A DNA stretch of 64,000 nucleotides from Methanocella paludicola SANAE (GTDB lineage Archaea > Halobacteriota > Methanocellia > Methanocellales > Methanocellaceae): positions 2,209,501-2,273,500 of the forward strand of contig NC_013665.1 in assembly GCF_000011005.1 (NCBI RefSeq), written 5' to 3'. Both the position numbers and the translations under genes were made by a program. Below are positions 39,249-49,130 of the stretch, piece after piece; the stretch's first letter is position 1, and each line of letters opens with the position of its first letter. A model generated the notes under the pieces. The model was given only the letters and a program-made list of their open reading frames with translations, made no database searches and had not been told where the DNA came from.

Positions 39249-40988
39249 ATGCTGGAAGGGATGATTTCGCGAATTTCGGGGCCGGTCATAATGGCCCGCA
39301 GGATGAGAGGCTCGAAGATGTACGACGTAGTGAAGGTCGGCGACGACGAGCTGCGGGGCGAGGTCATCCGCCTGGAAGGGGACGGCGCGGTCATCCAGCT
39401 GTACGAGGACTCCACGGGCCTGAAGATCGGCGAAAAGGTCGTGAACACAGGCGCCCCGCTTAGCGTCGAGCTGGGCCCGGGCCTGATATCTTCTATTTAC
39501 GACGGCATCCAGAGGCCGCTGCCGGCACTGTACGAAAATAGCGGCAGCTTCATATCGAGGGGCATCTCCGTGCCGGGCCTCGACCGGAAGAAGAAGTGGG
39601 CCTTCACGCCGTCAGCTAAAAAGGGCGACAGGCTATCGCCCGGCGACGTTATCGGTATGGTCCCGGAGTTCCATATCGAGCACAGGATCCTGGTCCCTCC
39701 GGGCGTCTCGGGCACTGTCGCTGAAATAAAGGAAGGCGATCTGGCGGTCGAGGACGTCGTCTGCACTCTGGAGGGCGGCCGGGATATCAGGCTCATGCAC
39801 GAGTGGCCGGTGAGGAAAGGCCGGCCATACAGGAAAAAGCTGGATACGAGCCTGCCGCTCATAACCGGGCAGAGGGTCTTCGATCTTATTTTTCCCGTGA
39901 CCAAGGGCGGGACGGCCATGATACCCGGAGGCTTCGGGACGGGCAAGACGGTATCGGAGCAGACCCTTGCCAAGTGGTCCGACGCCCGGATCGTGGTATA
40001 CATCGGCTGCGGGGAGCGCGGCAACGAGATGACCGACGTGCTTACCGAGTTCCCTGAGCTCGTTGACCCGAGGACGAAGCTCCCCCTGATCCAGCGGACC
40101 ATCATGATCGCCAACACGTCCAACATGCCCGTGGCCGCCCGGGAGGCGTCCATCTATACCGGCATCACGATGGCGGAGTACTTCAGGGATATGGGCTACG
40201 ACGTCGCCCTCATGGCCGACTCGACATCGAGGTGGGGCGAGGCGCTCCGCGAGGTGTCGGGGAGGCTGGAGGAGATGCCGGGCGAGGAGGGATATCCCGC
40301 TTACCTGCCGACCAGGCTGGCGGCCTTCTACGAGAGGGCAGGGCGGATGGTCTGCCTGGGCTCGGGAGACCGGGTCGGTTCTGTTACGGTCGTGGGCGCC
40401 GTGTCGCCTCCCGGCGGCGACTTCTCCGAGCCCATCACCCAGAACACGCTGAGGACCGTCGGCACGTTCTGGGCGCTCGACACGAGCCTGGCGTACCGTA
40501 GGCATTTCCCGTCCGTCAACTGGATCAAGAGCTACTCGCTGTACCTTGACGGCGTGGAGGACTGGTACGTGGAGAACGTCTCCAGGGAGTGGCGGTCCCT
40601 GCGCGATAAGACGATGTACCTGCTCCAGAAGGAAGTGGAGCTTCAGGAGATCGTGCAGCTCGTGGGCCCGGACGCCCTCCCCGAGGGCGAAAAGGCCATC
40701 CTGGAGGTCACCCGGATGATCCGGGAGGATTTCCTGCAGCAGAGCGCGTACAGCGATTCGGACTCTTTCTGCCCGCTCGATAAGCAGTACTACATGCTGA
40801 AGGCCATCATCGCCTTCCACAACGCCACTGTGCACGCCATCAACCGGGGCGTGCCGCTGAAGAAGGTCATGGACCTGCCCCTGAAGGCGGAGATCGGCCG
40901 CATGAAGGAGATCAAGGAGGCCGACCGGATAAAAAGCATGGTCGACGACATAGGCGGCCGCATAGGCGCGCTGGAGGCGGATAAATGA
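39249..40988 (+). CDS. atpA: A-type ATP synthase subunit A (catalytic)
   Basis: The 579-residue catalytic subunit. It has the non-homologous region typical of A/V-type enzymes (about 110-190) and Walker A GGFGTGKT at 227-234. Catalytic-site segments [13 protein letters not shown] and [29 protein letters not shown] are present. The length is normal and no intein is present. It overlaps atpB by four bases (ATGA). Three subunits A alternate with three B in the head, making ATP from the ion gradient. Confidence 0.97.
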   Translation: MLEGMISRISGPVIMARRMRGSKMYDVVKVGDDELRGEVIRLEGDGAVIQLYEDSTGLKIGEKVVNTGAPLSVELGPGLISSIYDGIQRPLPALYENSGSFISRGISVPGLDRKKKWAFTPSAKKGDRLSPGDVIGMVPEFHIEHRILVPPGVSGTVAEIKEGDLAVEDVVCTLEGGRDIRLMHEWPVRKGRPYRKKLDTSLPLITGQRVFDLIFPVTKGGTAMIPGGFGTGKTVSEQTLAKWSDARIVVYIGCGERGNEMTDVLTEFPELVDPRTKLPLIQRTIMIANTSNMPVAAREASIYTGITMAEYFRDMGYDVALMADSTSRWGEALREVSGRLEEMPGEEGYPAYLPTRLAAFYERAGRMVCLGSGDRVGSVTVVGAVSPPGGDFSEPITQNTLRTVGTFWALDTSLAYRRHFPSVNWIKSYSLYLDGVEDWYVENVSREWRSLRDKTMYLLQKEVELQEIVQLVGPDALPEGEKAILEVTRMIREDFLQQSAYSDSDSFCPLDKQYYMLKAIIAFHNATVHAINRGVPLKKVMDLPLKAEIGRMKEIKEADRIKSMVDDIGGRIGALEADK

Positions 40989-42385
40989 AAGCCGTTAGCC
41001 TGGTATCCAAAGAGTGCACGACCGTCAGCTACGTGTCGGGGCCCCTCATCTTCGTGCAGAACGTGAAAGGCGTCTCATTCGGTGAGATCGTGAGCATCAT
41101 ACTGCCGGGCGGCGAGCAGAGGACCGGCCAGGTGCTGGACATTTCCGATAAGCTCGTGGTCGTACAGGTGTTCGAGGGCACGAGCTGGGTGGACAATAAG
41201 GATACCCGGGTCATATTTACGGGAGAGCCGGCCCGCATCGACGTCTCAAAGGACATGCTTGGCAGGGTATTCAACGGCGTCGGGAAAGCGAGGGACGGCG
41301 GCCCCGAGATCATACCCGAGGACAGGCTTGACATCGGCGGCGCGGCCATAAACCCCTTCGCCCGTGATAAGCCCTCGGACTTCATCCAGACGGGCATATC
41401 GGCCATCGACGGCCTGAACACCCTCGTCAGGGGCCAGAAGCTGCCCATATTCACGGGCTCGGGCCTTCCCGCTAACAAATTAGCCGCCCAGATCGCCCGT
41501 CAGGCGAAAGTGCTCGGAGAGGGAGAGAGCTTCGCGGTCATCTTCGTGGCGATGGGCATCACGCATAAGGAAGCGTCGTACTTCATGAAGGACTTCGAGC
41601 GTACAGGCGCCCTGGAGCGGGTCGTGTTCTTCATGAACCTGGCCGACGACCCTACTATCGAGCGTATTGCGACACCCCGTTGCGCGCTTACGGCTGCCGA
41701 GTACCTGGCTTTTACGCACGACCTCCATGTGCTGGTGATCCTTACCGACATGATCAACTATTGTGAGGCGCTGCGGGAGATCTCTACGGCCCGTGAGGAG
41801 GTGCCGGGCAGGCGGGGATATCCGGGATACATGTACACCGACCTCGCCTCGATATACGAAAGAGCCGGACGCATAAAAGGCAAGAAAGGGTCCATCACGC
41901 AGATCCCTATTTTAACGATGCCCGACGACGATATCACCCACCCCGTGCCCGACCTCACAGGGTACATCACGGAAGGCCAGATCGTGCTCAGCAGGGACAT
42001 GTTCAGGCGTGGATCGGACCCGCCGGTCGACTGCCTGCCCTGCCTCTCCAGGCTCATGAACCTGGGCATCGGGCCCGGGAAAACAAGGGAGGACCACAGG
42101 AACGTGGCCGACCAGCTGTACGCCTCATACGCCTACGGCAGGGACCTCAGGAGGCTGGTCGCCATCGTGGGCGAGGAGGCGCTGACCGATCTTGACAGGG
42201 TCTACCTCAAGTTCGCGGACGACTTCGAGAAGCGCTTCATCACCCAGGGCGACGAGAACCGGAGCATAGAAAGGACGTTCGACATAGCCTGGGACCTGTT
42301 CTCTCAGCTTCCGGAGGAAGAGCTGAAACGCATCAAGGTGGAGTACATCAAGAAGTACCACCCGTTCCGCAGGGGCGTGGCGTGA
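40985..42385 (+). CDS. atpB: A-type ATP synthase subunit B
   Basis: The 466-residue non-catalytic nucleotide-binding subunit of the head. Segments [25 protein letters not shown] (about 133-157) and the degenerate P-loop region SGLPANKLA are diagnostic. [22 protein letters not shown] follows near 275. Its stop overlaps the atpD start (TGATG). Confidence 0.97.
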   Translation: MKAVSLVSKECTTVSYVSGPLIFVQNVKGVSFGEIVSIILPGGEQRTGQVLDISDKLVVVQVFEGTSWVDNKDTRVIFTGEPARIDVSKDMLGRVFNGVGKARDGGPEIIPEDRLDIGGAAINPFARDKPSDFIQTGISAIDGLNTLVRGQKLPIFTGSGLPANKLAAQIARQAKVLGEGESFAVIFVAMGITHKEASYFMKDFERTGALERVVFFMNLADDPTIERIATPRCALTAAEYLAFTHDLHVLVILTDMINYCEALREISTAREEVPGRRGYPGYMYTDLASIYERAGRIKGKKGSITQIPILTMPDDDITHPVPDLTGYITEGQIVLSRDMFRRGSDPPVDCLPCLSRLMNLGIGPGKTREDHRNVADQLYASYAYGRDLRRLVAIVGEEALTDLDRVYLKFADDFEKRFITQGDENRSIERTFDIAWDLFSQLPEEELKRIKVEYIKKYHPFRRGVA

Positions 42386-43035
42386 TGGAGCAGGTAAACC
42401 CGACCCGGATGGAGCTTATCCGGAAGAACGCCCAGATAAAAATGGCCGAGCAGGGCCGGGATCTTTTAAGGCAGAAGATGGACGTCCTCATCCGGGAGTT
42501 CTTCCTGGTCATGGAGTCGTTCTCCCGCTCCCGCGATGAGCTCGAGGCCGTGGCCAAGGACGCCCAGCGTTCTCTCCTTCTGGCGGAGGCCGTGGAGGAT
42601 CCGATCACGCTGAAGTCCGCCTCCTTCGCCACCAGGAAGAGCCTCATGCTCGAGGTCAGGGGGAGGAACATCATGGGGGTCCCGGTGCCTGTCATCGAGA
42701 AAAAGAGAGTGTCAAAGAACGTCCTGGAAAGGGGCTACGGCATCGTGGGCACGAGCGGCAGGCTCGACGAGGCCGCGGAGAAGTTCGAGGTGGAGCTCGA
42801 CATGCTGATCGACCTGGCGGAGAAGGAGACGGCCATGCGCCGGATCGGCGCCGAGATCCAGATGAACCGGCGGCGCGTGAACGCCCTGGAACAATTGATG
42901 ATACCGGAGCTTAAAAGCCAGGCGCGCTTTATCAAGATATCCATCGAGGAGAGGGAGAGGGAGGACCTCTTCAGGCTTAAAAAAGTGAAAAAGATCCTCG
43001 AGCGAAAGAAAATTAATAGCGAGAGCTACGATTGA
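42385..43035 (+). CDS. atpD: A-type ATP synthase subunit D
   Basis: A 216-residue central-stalk coiled-coil subunit that turns inside the A3B3 head. It starts NPTRMELIRKNAQIKMAEQGRDLL, the standard N-terminal helix, and ends with a matching C-terminal helix (RRRVNALEQLMIPELKSQARFI). ATG 42385 is preferred to GTG 42382. The last ten bases overlap the 3' end of atpI on the opposite strand. Confidence 0.95.
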   Translation: MEQVNPTRMELIRKNAQIKMAEQGRDLLRQKMDVLIREFFLVMESFSRSRDELEAVAKDAQRSLLLAEAVEDPITLKSASFATRKSLMLEVRGRNIMGVPVPVIEKKRVSKNVLERGYGIVGTSGRLDEAAEKFEVELDMLIDLAEKETAMRRIGAEIQMNRRRVNALEQLMIPELKSQARFIKISIEEREREDLFRLKKVKKILERKKINSESYD

Positions 43036-44945
43036 GCCCCGGGCCGGCCGAAGGGCTTGAACTTCTCGCCTCCGCCCTCGTAGAATTTTGAGAAGAACTC
43101 CACCATGTGCAGCCTGAGCGAGTGGATGGACGGGCTGAACATGGCCAGGACGAGGTTCAGCGCGTGCAGGGCTACAGCGGATATGATGCCGATGGCCACA
43201 ATACCGGTCGCACCGTAGAACTCGTTGGCCACCAGGGCCAGGATCACCGATGCCAGCCCGATCGCCATGAGCCTCGCATAGGAGAGGATGTTCCCCATCG
43301 TGCTGATGACCTCTATGGTGCCGAAGATGCCGCCGCCGTAGAGAATAGCGGGGAAGGACGCCAGGAGGACTATTATGGACGGGTATAGCAGCACCTGAGG
43401 CAGCACTCCGGCCACGCATCCTGCGAGGAGGAGGATGCCGGTCAGGACTCCGAGCATGCCCGCCTTTTCCGCGATGTGCTTCCTGCTGCCGGCGGCCACC
43501 GCGTTGACCAGGCCGAGCGCCAGGCCGAGAAATACGTGAAAGACGCCGATGGCGATCGTCAGCAGGAGCATCGGTATGATGGCCTCGGCACGGTTGAGTG
43601 AGATGCCGAAGATACTTAAGGGATGTAGCAAGCCCATCTCCTCGCCCAGGTTGCCGAAGAACTCCCCGAAAACGAATCCGAACAATATCGATGGTATGGA
43701 GCATATAGCCATGATCCGGGACAGGTCCCTGAGCCAGGGAGTTTTTTCGGATTTTTTATAGACGACAAGCGATATGGCGAGTATGAGCAGGCCGTAGCCA
43801 ATGTCCCCCACCATGATGCCGAAGAACAGCGGGTAGAAGATCGCGACGAGAGGGCTGGGGTCGACCTCCAGGTACTTCGGTGGACGCACCAGGCCCATGA
43901 GGAACTCGAATGGCTTCACGAAGGACGGGTTATCATAATACGTCGGGGCATGCTCCATCTCCTCGGGGGAGACCTTGAGCTCATCGATCACGACGCGGTC
44001 CCCGAAGTAATCGTGCAGTATCTTTCTAGTCCTCCGCAGGTGCTTGCCGGGGATCCACCCCATGATGACGAACGCGTACTCCGACTGCCCGAACTGGTTG
44101 AAGGTGCGGTATTCCACGCCGATGTCCTCGAGATGCCTCTTCAGCACGGACAGCTCCAGGTACCAGTCCCGGGAGAGCCCCTCCAGCTCTTTGTTGATCT
44201 CCAGGATCTCCGCCCCCCACTCCCGGCGCCTCTGCTCGATGAGGATGAGCATGTCGTTGAACTTCATGCCCATGAACTCCTGCGGCAGGCGCACCTCGTT
44301 CACGTTAGCGGAGAACAGGAATAAGTGGACGGGCTCCGAATATTTCTTGTGGAATATCAGGATGACGGCGGTGGACTCGTCATCGATGTCGGTGTGGGCG
44401 AGCTCGAAATGCCCGTTCGTTATTTTTTCGAGCTCCTCCCGAACGAGCTCGAGCACGCCCTCGAATTCTTTCTGGATGATCAGGATGTTGATCTCATAGT
44501 TCTCGAGGAGAGGCAGCTCGTGCTCTATATGCCGTATCTTCTCGATCACCTTTTCGTATCGATTAAGGGCCGTAATGGATATCTCGCGCTCGCTTTTCCG
44601 CGTGGCGAGCTCCTTCGTGGTCCACTCGAGCCGGTCGATGACTTTTTGGGCGGCGGCGATGACCTCGTCGTTCGTCATCGTGCTCAGTTTCTTATCGAAT
44701 TCCGCCTGCTTTTCCGGGTCGGCCTTTACCGGCAAAGTAAATAGAATGCTTCCGATGCGGGCCAATAGGCTCAATACTTCGGCCTCTTTACCCGCCTCGA
44801 CCCTGCTGAGGCAGATACACGTGTTCGAGACACATTTGCATACGTCCTCCAGGTGAACTGTGCCCGCGTGGTACAGGGTATCGACCACGTCCTGGAAATC
44901 GCCTTTAGGGCCTATTACCTGGATCCTTTTCATCCTGTGAAGCAT
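43026..44945 (-). CDS. atpI: A-type ATP synthase subunit I (membrane a subunit)
   Basis: A 639-residue stator and ion-channel subunit. The N-terminal cytosolic part (about 1-330) is two coiled-coil arms (IEKIRHIEHELPLLE), and the C-terminal half has about seven to eight helices with the conserved FFGIMVGDIGYGLL (about 377-390) and the functional Arg region LSYARLMAIGLASV near 560. It starts at ATG 44945 (or 44933). It overlaps atpH by about 40 bases and runs towards atpD, a reversal of the usual H-I-K order. Confidence 0.95.
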   Translation of the reverse strand: MLHRMKRIQVIGPKGDFQDVVDTLYHAGTVHLEDVCKCVSNTCICLSRVEAGKEAEVLSLLARIGSILFTLPVKADPEKQAEFDKKLSTMTNDEVIAAAQKVIDRLEWTTKELATRKSEREISITALNRYEKVIEKIRHIEHELPLLENYEINILIIQKEFEGVLELVREELEKITNGHFELAHTDIDDESTAVILIFHKKYSEPVHLFLFSANVNEVRLPQEFMGMKFNDMLILIEQRRREWGAEILEINKELEGLSRDWYLELSVLKRHLEDIGVEYRTFNQFGQSEYAFVIMGWIPGKHLRRTRKILHDYFGDRVVIDELKVSPEEMEHAPTYYDNPSFVKPFEFLMGLVRPPKYLEVDPSPLVAIFYPLFFGIMVGDIGYGLLILAISLVVYKKSEKTPWLRDLSRIMAICSIPSILFGFVFGEFFGNLGEEMGLLHPLSIFGISLNRAEAIIPMLLLTIAIGVFHVFLGLALGLVNAVAAGSRKHIAEKAGMLGVLTGILLLAGCVAGVLPQVLLYPSIIVLLASFPAILYGGGIFGTIEVISTMGNILSYARLMAIGLASVILALVANEFYGATGIVAIGIISAVALHALNLVLAMFSPSIHSLRLHMVEFFSKFYEGGGEKFKPFGRPGAQS

Positions 44946-45258
44946 AAGTCACCGCGTCCACGATCAAACGGACCGCATCGGAAAGATGTTCCTCTCCGGA
45001 CTTGCGCAGGGCCAGGGCCTCCGCCGATCCTCGGCCCATTATCTCGTCCGCTTCCATGGCTATCCACTCTTTCCGCTCATCGCGATACTGTTGTGCCATC
45101 GCTTTCCCTTTCGCATCCGCCTCGGCGGCGATCAGCTCCGCATCGGCCTTAGCTCTGGACAGGATCTCCTCGGCGTTTTTGATGGCGTTCTCCTGTCGCA
45201 GGCTAAGCTCGGACTCTTTTTCCCTGATCTGTTCCAGTAAAGTCTTTTGCTCGTCCAT
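44905..45258 (-). CDS. atpH: A-type ATP synthase subunit H
   Basis: A 117-residue peripheral-stalk coiled-coil subunit, partner of subunit E. It is almost entirely helix with a heptad pattern (LEQIREKESELSLRQENAIKNAEEI) and Ala/Glu/Lys-rich repeats. The C-terminus overlaps the atpI start. ATG 45258 is chosen; GTG 45267 overlaps the stop of the small upstream gene. Confidence 0.88.
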   Translation of the reverse strand: MDEQKTLLEQIREKESELSLRQENAIKNAEEILSRAKADAELIAAEADAKGKAMAQQYRDERKEWIAMEADEIMGRGSAEALALRKSGEEHLSDAVRLIVDAVTYASQDEKDPGNRP

Positions 45259-45263
45259 GCCAG

Positions 45264-45485
45264 TCACAGCCCGTGTTGATGTTTAAGCCCGGACGTTATG
45301 CCGTAATCCCTGCCCCGGTACTCGGGCTTTCTGGCATTAGCGTCCCGTTTTTTCGAGGCCTGCAGTATCCTCTCCGTGCACCGCCCGATGGCGTCTTTCC
45401 TTAATTTTTCAATTACATGGGGGATGTCTCCGGCCATTTCAGATGCCATCCTGAGGATATAGAACATGCTCTCGGGCCCGGCCAT
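45264..45485 (-). CDS. small protein in the atpH-atpI unit, unknown function
   Basis: A 73-residue basic protein (YILRMASEMAGDIPHVIEKLRKDAIGR, then KKRDANARKPEYRGRDYG). It precedes atpH with overlapping stop and start signals, so it is very probably co-expressed with atpH and atpI. It has no membrane span and does not look like a known synthase subunit; it could be an assembly or regulatory factor. A TATA-like GTAAAAAATAG about 50 bases upstream would drive the unit. Confidence 0.65.
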   Translation of the reverse strand: MAGPESMFYILRMASEMAGDIPHVIEKLRKDAIGRCTERILQASKKRDANARKPEYRGRDYGITSGLKHQHGL

Positions 45486-45734
45486 CTGTGACCGTTCCGC
45501 CCGAAGCGCCGGCCAATGTGGCGCAGGTCGAACTATTTTTTACGGTTTTGAAAATAAATAAGTTGATTTTAAAGTATCCAATATATAATAGGCTCTCCAT
45601 ATATTAAAAAATTACGGCCTGCAAAGCTCTATTTACGATTATTCAGGTATAGTACTGGCAGCAAAAGTATTATAATGGAAAATGATATAAAGCTTTAGCT
45701 CAAACTTTTTGAAAATACCAAGCGAGGAAGACCT

Positions 45735-46223
45735 TTGAGAATAAAGGCCAGACATCATTTAAGAGAGGATGCGGTAAAAAATATCCTTGAATACCTGAAG
45801 GCGAATTTTGGGGAATCGATCGAGGCGGAGTTCACCGGAAAAAAGCTCGAGATCGCCGAGTCCGACGAAGAACAGGACTTTATCCTGGTCAACGGGGAGC
45901 CTTTACTCTTTGCGGTCGAGGATACATATTTCCCGACGATACGCGGCGTGCTGAAGCTGAAGCCGAAGAAGAAGCGCGTCGTGGTCGACATGGGCGCCGT
46001 GAAGTTCGTGGCCAAGGGCGCGGACATCATGAGCCCCGGGATCGTTAACGTCGACACGGGCATACGCAAGAACGACCTGGTCATCGTCTGCGACGAGGTA
46101 CACGGCAAGCCGCTGGCCATCGGCCGGGCGCTCGTGAACGCCGACGCGATGATGGGGAACCGCGGAAAAGCCGTCAAATCTATCCACTACATAGGCGACC
46201 GCATCTGGAAAATGGAAGTCTAG
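45735..46223 (+). CDS. PUA-domain RNA-binding protein (MCT-1/Tma20-like)
   Basis: A 162-residue protein with an N-terminal DUF1947-type domain (about 1-75, ARHHLREDAVKNILEYL) and a C-terminal PUA domain (about 80-155: KKRVVVDMGAVKFVAKGADIMSPGI, ending with IGRALVNAD). The eukaryotic relatives MCT-1/Tma20 act in translation re-initiation and ribosome recycling; a tRNA or ribosome-linked role is likely. TTG 45735 has GAGGAAGACC before it, and a TATA-like GATATAAAG lies near 45685. Confidence 0.92.
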   Translation: MRIKARHHLREDAVKNILEYLKANFGESIEAEFTGKKLEIAESDEEQDFILVNGEPLLFAVEDTYFPTIRGVLKLKPKKKRVVVDMGAVKFVAKGADIMSPGIVNVDTGIRKNDLVIVCDEVHGKPLAIGRALVNADAMMGNRGKAVKSIHYIGDRIWKMEV

Positions 46224-46288
46224 TATACGGGCCTTAAACGATAAAGTAATTATACCAGTGGCTGCATTACAATTTACGGGGATTTAAA

Positions 46289-46663
46289 TTGGCTAACAAG
46301 GGCATTATTGGAAAACTATTCGGCTCAAAGCCAGCAGACGGATTGGATGATTATACGGAGATCAACCTCGAGGAGATCGAGGAAGCCCAGGGCAGCGGCC
46401 CCGCGGAGACATACGTCCGGATCGGGGAGCTTTCCAGTCTCGGCCAGATACCCGAGCTCAAGAGGGAGATCTACAACGGTAATATCATCATCGCGGACAT
46501 CACGCCCATCAAGGGCGACAGCCTTACCAGGGACAGGGCACTGAAGGACCTCAAGCAGGTAGCGCTCGACGTCAGCGGCGACATCGCCATGATCAACGAC
46601 AACCAGATCGTCGTGACCCCGATGTCTATCAAGATCGACAGGACAAAGTTTACTAGCAAGTAA
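46289..46663 (+). CDS. sepF: SepF, archaeal cell-division anchor
   Basis: A 124-residue SepF (DUF552) protein that anchors FtsZ to the membrane in archaea. It has an N-terminal amphipathic membrane helix (MANKGIIGKLFGSK), an acidic linker and the C-terminal SepF fold (YVRIGELSSLGQIPELKREI, then GDIAMINDNQIVVTP). The start is TTG 46289 with GGGGATTTAAA upstream. ftsZ is not in the window. The ZPR1 gene follows 16 bases later. Confidence 0.92.
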   Translation: MANKGIIGKLFGSKPADGLDDYTEINLEEIEEAQGSGPAETYVRIGELSSLGQIPELKREIYNGNIIIADITPIKGDSLTRDRALKDLKQVALDVSGDIAMINDNQIVVTPMSIKIDRTKFTSK

Positions 46664-46679
46664 CGCGCCTCATAGCTCG

Positions 46680-47273
46680 ATGATAGATCCGGGACATGAA
46701 ATTACTTCATCTACTTTAGACAGCTCATCAAGCAAGTGTCCTGTGTGCGGCAGCTGCGTCCAGATGCACACGAACCAGGACAACATTCCTTATTTTGGCG
46801 ATATCTTAGAGGTCAGCATCTTCTGTTGCTGCGGGTTCAAGTTCGCCGACACGATCATCCTGAGCCAGAAGGAGCCGCTGCGGCATTGCAAGCGCGTATG
46901 CAGCGAAGGCGACCTCTGGGCCCGGGTCGTCCGCTCTACTTCCGGAACTATTCGCATACCCGAATGGGGCGTCGATATCGAGCCCGGCCCGGCCTCCGAG
47001 GCATACATTACCAACGTCGAGGGCGTCATCGAGCGCATCCAGGGCGTGGTGGGCATGGCCCGGCGATGGTCGGAGACCGACGAGGAACGCGATAAGGCTG
47101 ACGCCCTGCTTTGCACCATGCAGGAAGCCAGGGACGGTAAGCCCGACTTCACCATCGTCATCGAGGACCCGCAGGGCAATAGCGCCGTCATCGGAGAAGG
47201 CGTCGAAGTGACGAAGCTCACCGATGAAGAGGCGCAGGAACTGCCGTCGGGCGTGTACGTCATTCAAAAATAA
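46680..47273 (+). CDS. ZPR1-type zinc finger protein
   Basis: A 197-residue archaeal ZPR1 protein. The zinc finger is CPVCGSC near residue 20 with CCCGFK near 50, followed by the ZPR1 beta-rich domain (VRSTSGTIRIPEWGVDIEPG, about 83-102, and GVVGMARRW). In eukaryotes ZPR1 chaperones elongation factor eEF1A; the archaeal protein may do the same for aEF1A. It lies 16 bases downstream of sepF, so is probably co-transcribed, and converges on the HEAT-like gene with only four bases between stops. Confidence 0.92.
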   Translation: MIDPGHEITSSTLDSSSSKCPVCGSCVQMHTNQDNIPYFGDILEVSIFCCCGFKFADTIILSQKEPLRHCKRVCSEGDLWARVVRSTSGTIRIPEWGVDIEPGPASEAYITNVEGVIERIQGVVGMARRWSETDEERDKADALLCTMQEARDGKPDFTIVIEDPQGNSAVIGEGVEVTKLTDEEAQELPSGVYVIQK

Positions 47274-47277
47274 ATTT

Positions 47278-48501
47278 TTAGTTGTCGCTGTGGACGGCTT
47301 TACGGTCGAACTCGGCGCCAGCGCAGCCGTCGCATAGCTGCCCGGCCGCCCAGGTGTTGCCGCCGCATTTCGGGCACTTCGGGCCCGTAACACGGGGCGG
47401 CATGGGCTTTGATATTTCTTTAGGCTGAGCTCTGAGGGGCAATTTAGGCTGGGGCCTGGCAGGCTCCTTCGCCTCGCGCCTTATGGCAGTGGCGATGCTC
47501 TGGCGTGGCGCCGCGGGCGCGGCATCATGCTTCTTCGCCCTTACCGGCTCCTGGGCCGCCGGCTTCGGCGTGCCCTTGACCGCAAGGTGGCCTACGCCCA
47601 GCGAGTCCAGGATCGCCCCGGCATCGTTCTTGAACTCGTTACGGGTGAGCTCGATGATCTCCTTTAGCTCCTCGTCGGTGAACTGCGCCTCCGTGGCGCG
47701 AGATTGAACGGGCTGCAGCTTAACGACATCAGCGATGTTCTTGTCGACGTTAACGGCATTTCTCGCGGCCTCGGCGTCCTGCTCCTTCTTCACGTGACGC
47801 CAGATGATCTGGTACGCCTCGTTCGCATTACGCTTGACATGGGCATCCGGATAGAAAGATGCCAGCGACTGCAGGAACGGCATGGCCCTGGTCACGTACT
47901 CCGGGTGAGACGTCGCGATGATGCCGATGAGCTTTGCCGACTCGGCCCTGGTAGACTTGTTGATGCTGCCTAATTGCTTGATCAGGGCGGCCGAGTAGCG
48001 CTCGAAATACTGGGGCTTCTCGACGGCCAGCTTCTGGAGTACATGGAAGACGTTAGTCGATATGCCGGCGTGCGTATCGTCCAGTGCGCCGATCAGCTCG
48101 GCCATCATGAGCGTGGCATAGTGGTCGTCCTGGTTGACGAAGTAGAGTAAGAAACGGATGACCTCGACCTTCAGGTCCTTGCGATGAAGCAAGTCCTTCT
48201 TGTTCACCGGGGCCTTCATGAGGGAAAGCAGCAGCGTGATTATAAATTCGTTCTTGGCCTGGGGCAGGAACGGCAGGACCTCAAGCGCTTTGATCGTGCC
48301 CGTGAGCACGGCGATGTTGTCCGGGTACTTGACCAGGTTGGTCATGAGAGCGTCCGCCAGGCTCTTTACGTCGTCGTCGCCCATCCTGGCGACAAGTCCC
48401 TCCAGCTGGTCAAGCGCCTTGTCGTCGCACGCGCCCATGCTGATGATCTCAAGAATGCCGTCGATAGTGTTGGTCTGCGGCCTCGACCTGAATAGTGGCA
48501 T
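47278..48501 (-). CDS. HEAT-like repeat protein with C-terminal zinc ribbon
   Basis: A 407-residue protein. Residues 1-230 are helical repeats resembling HEAT/ARM (VEVIRFLLYFVNQDDHYATLMMAELIGAL, AESAKLIGIIATSHPEYV), about 275-370 is a Pro/Ala/Lys-rich linker, and the end has a zinc-ribbon-like CPKCGG near 380 with CDGC near 393. It suggests a scaffold that binds protein or nucleic acid. Its promoter (TATA-like TATATAAAAG, minus strand, near 48550) is back to back with that of ruvCAB. The function is unknown. Confidence 0.8.
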   Translation of the reverse strand: MPLFRSRPQTNTIDGILEIISMGACDDKALDQLEGLVARMGDDDVKSLADALMTNLVKYPDNIAVLTGTIKALEVLPFLPQAKNEFIITLLLSLMKAPVNKKDLLHRKDLKVEVIRFLLYFVNQDDHYATLMMAELIGALDDTHAGISTNVFHVLQKLAVEKPQYFERYSAALIKQLGSINKSTRAESAKLIGIIATSHPEYVTRAMPFLQSLASFYPDAHVKRNANEAYQIIWRHVKKEQDAEAARNAVNVDKNIADVVKLQPVQSRATEAQFTDEELKEIIELTRNEFKNDAGAILDSLGVGHLAVKGTPKPAAQEPVRAKKHDAAPAAPRQSIATAIRREAKEPARPQPKLPLRAQPKEISKPMPPRVTGPKCPKCGGNTWAAGQLCDGCAGAEFDRKAVHSDN

Positions 48502-48577
48502 GCTAAACCTCTCCCCCGGTTACTTTCAGAGCCCGCTACGAAAGCTTTTATATGCGGGCTCACGCACCTAATGACTA

Positions 48578-48585
48578 ATTTATAT
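48578..48585 (+). promoter_or_regulatory. TATA box of ruvCAB
   Basis: CTAATTTATATGG (core ATTTATAT) lies about 26 bases before a likely start near 48607. The leader then carries GGAGAG six bases before the ruvC ATG. An archaeal-type promoter in front of bacterial-type genes points to established expression. Confidence 0.55.
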
Positions 48586-48629
48586 GGCTGTATGATGATA
48601 AAGCTTGCTTATCGTATGGAGAGTAAGTG

Positions 48630-49130
48630 ATGAGGATACTGGGCATCGACCCGGGCATAGCGCTCACCGGGTTCGGCATCGTGGAAAAGGAAGGGGTCAG
48701 GATCAAGGCGGGCAGATACGGCCATATTTCTACCGAGAGCGGCACCCCGGTCCCCGACCGGCTAAAGATATTATACGATGATATGGTCAATATCGTACAG
48801 GAATACAGGCCCGAGGTAATGGTCGTCGAGGAGCTGTTCTTCAACAAGAACGCCAAGACCGCCATCATCGCCGCCCAGGCGAGGGGCGTCATCATCCTTT
48901 CGGCCGTGAATAATGGCGTGAAAGTCGAGGAATATACGCCCCTGCAGGTGAAGCAGGCGGTGATCGGCTACGGGAGGGCAAGCAAGCAGCAGGTGCAGTT
49001 CATGGTCAAGGAACTTCTTCGGCTCAAGGAGATCCCGAAGCCCGATGACACTGCCGACGCCCTTGCCATAGCTATTTGTCACGCTAACTCAATGGATATC
49101 ATGAAAAATCTGGACAGGAAATCACAATGA
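48630..49130 (+). CDS. ruvC: RuvC, Holliday junction resolvase
   Basis: A 166-residue endonuclease of the bacterial RuvC family that cleaves four-way junctions symmetrically. All four acidic catalytic positions are seen: GIDPG (Asp6 or so), VVEELFF (Glu near 67) and PKPDDTADALA (two Asp near 140-143). The length is the usual bacterial one. ATG 48630 has GGAGAG upstream. It overlaps ruvA by four bases. Archaea normally use Hjc, so this gene is most probably of bacterial origin. Confidence 0.95.
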   Translation: MRILGIDPGIALTGFGIVEKEGVRIKAGRYGHISTESGTPVPDRLKILYDDMVNIVQEYRPEVMVVEELFFNKNAKTAIIAAQARGVIILSAVNNGVKVEEYTPLQVKQAVIGYGRASKQQVQFMVKELLRLKEIPKPDDTADALAIAICHANSMDIMKNLDRKSQ

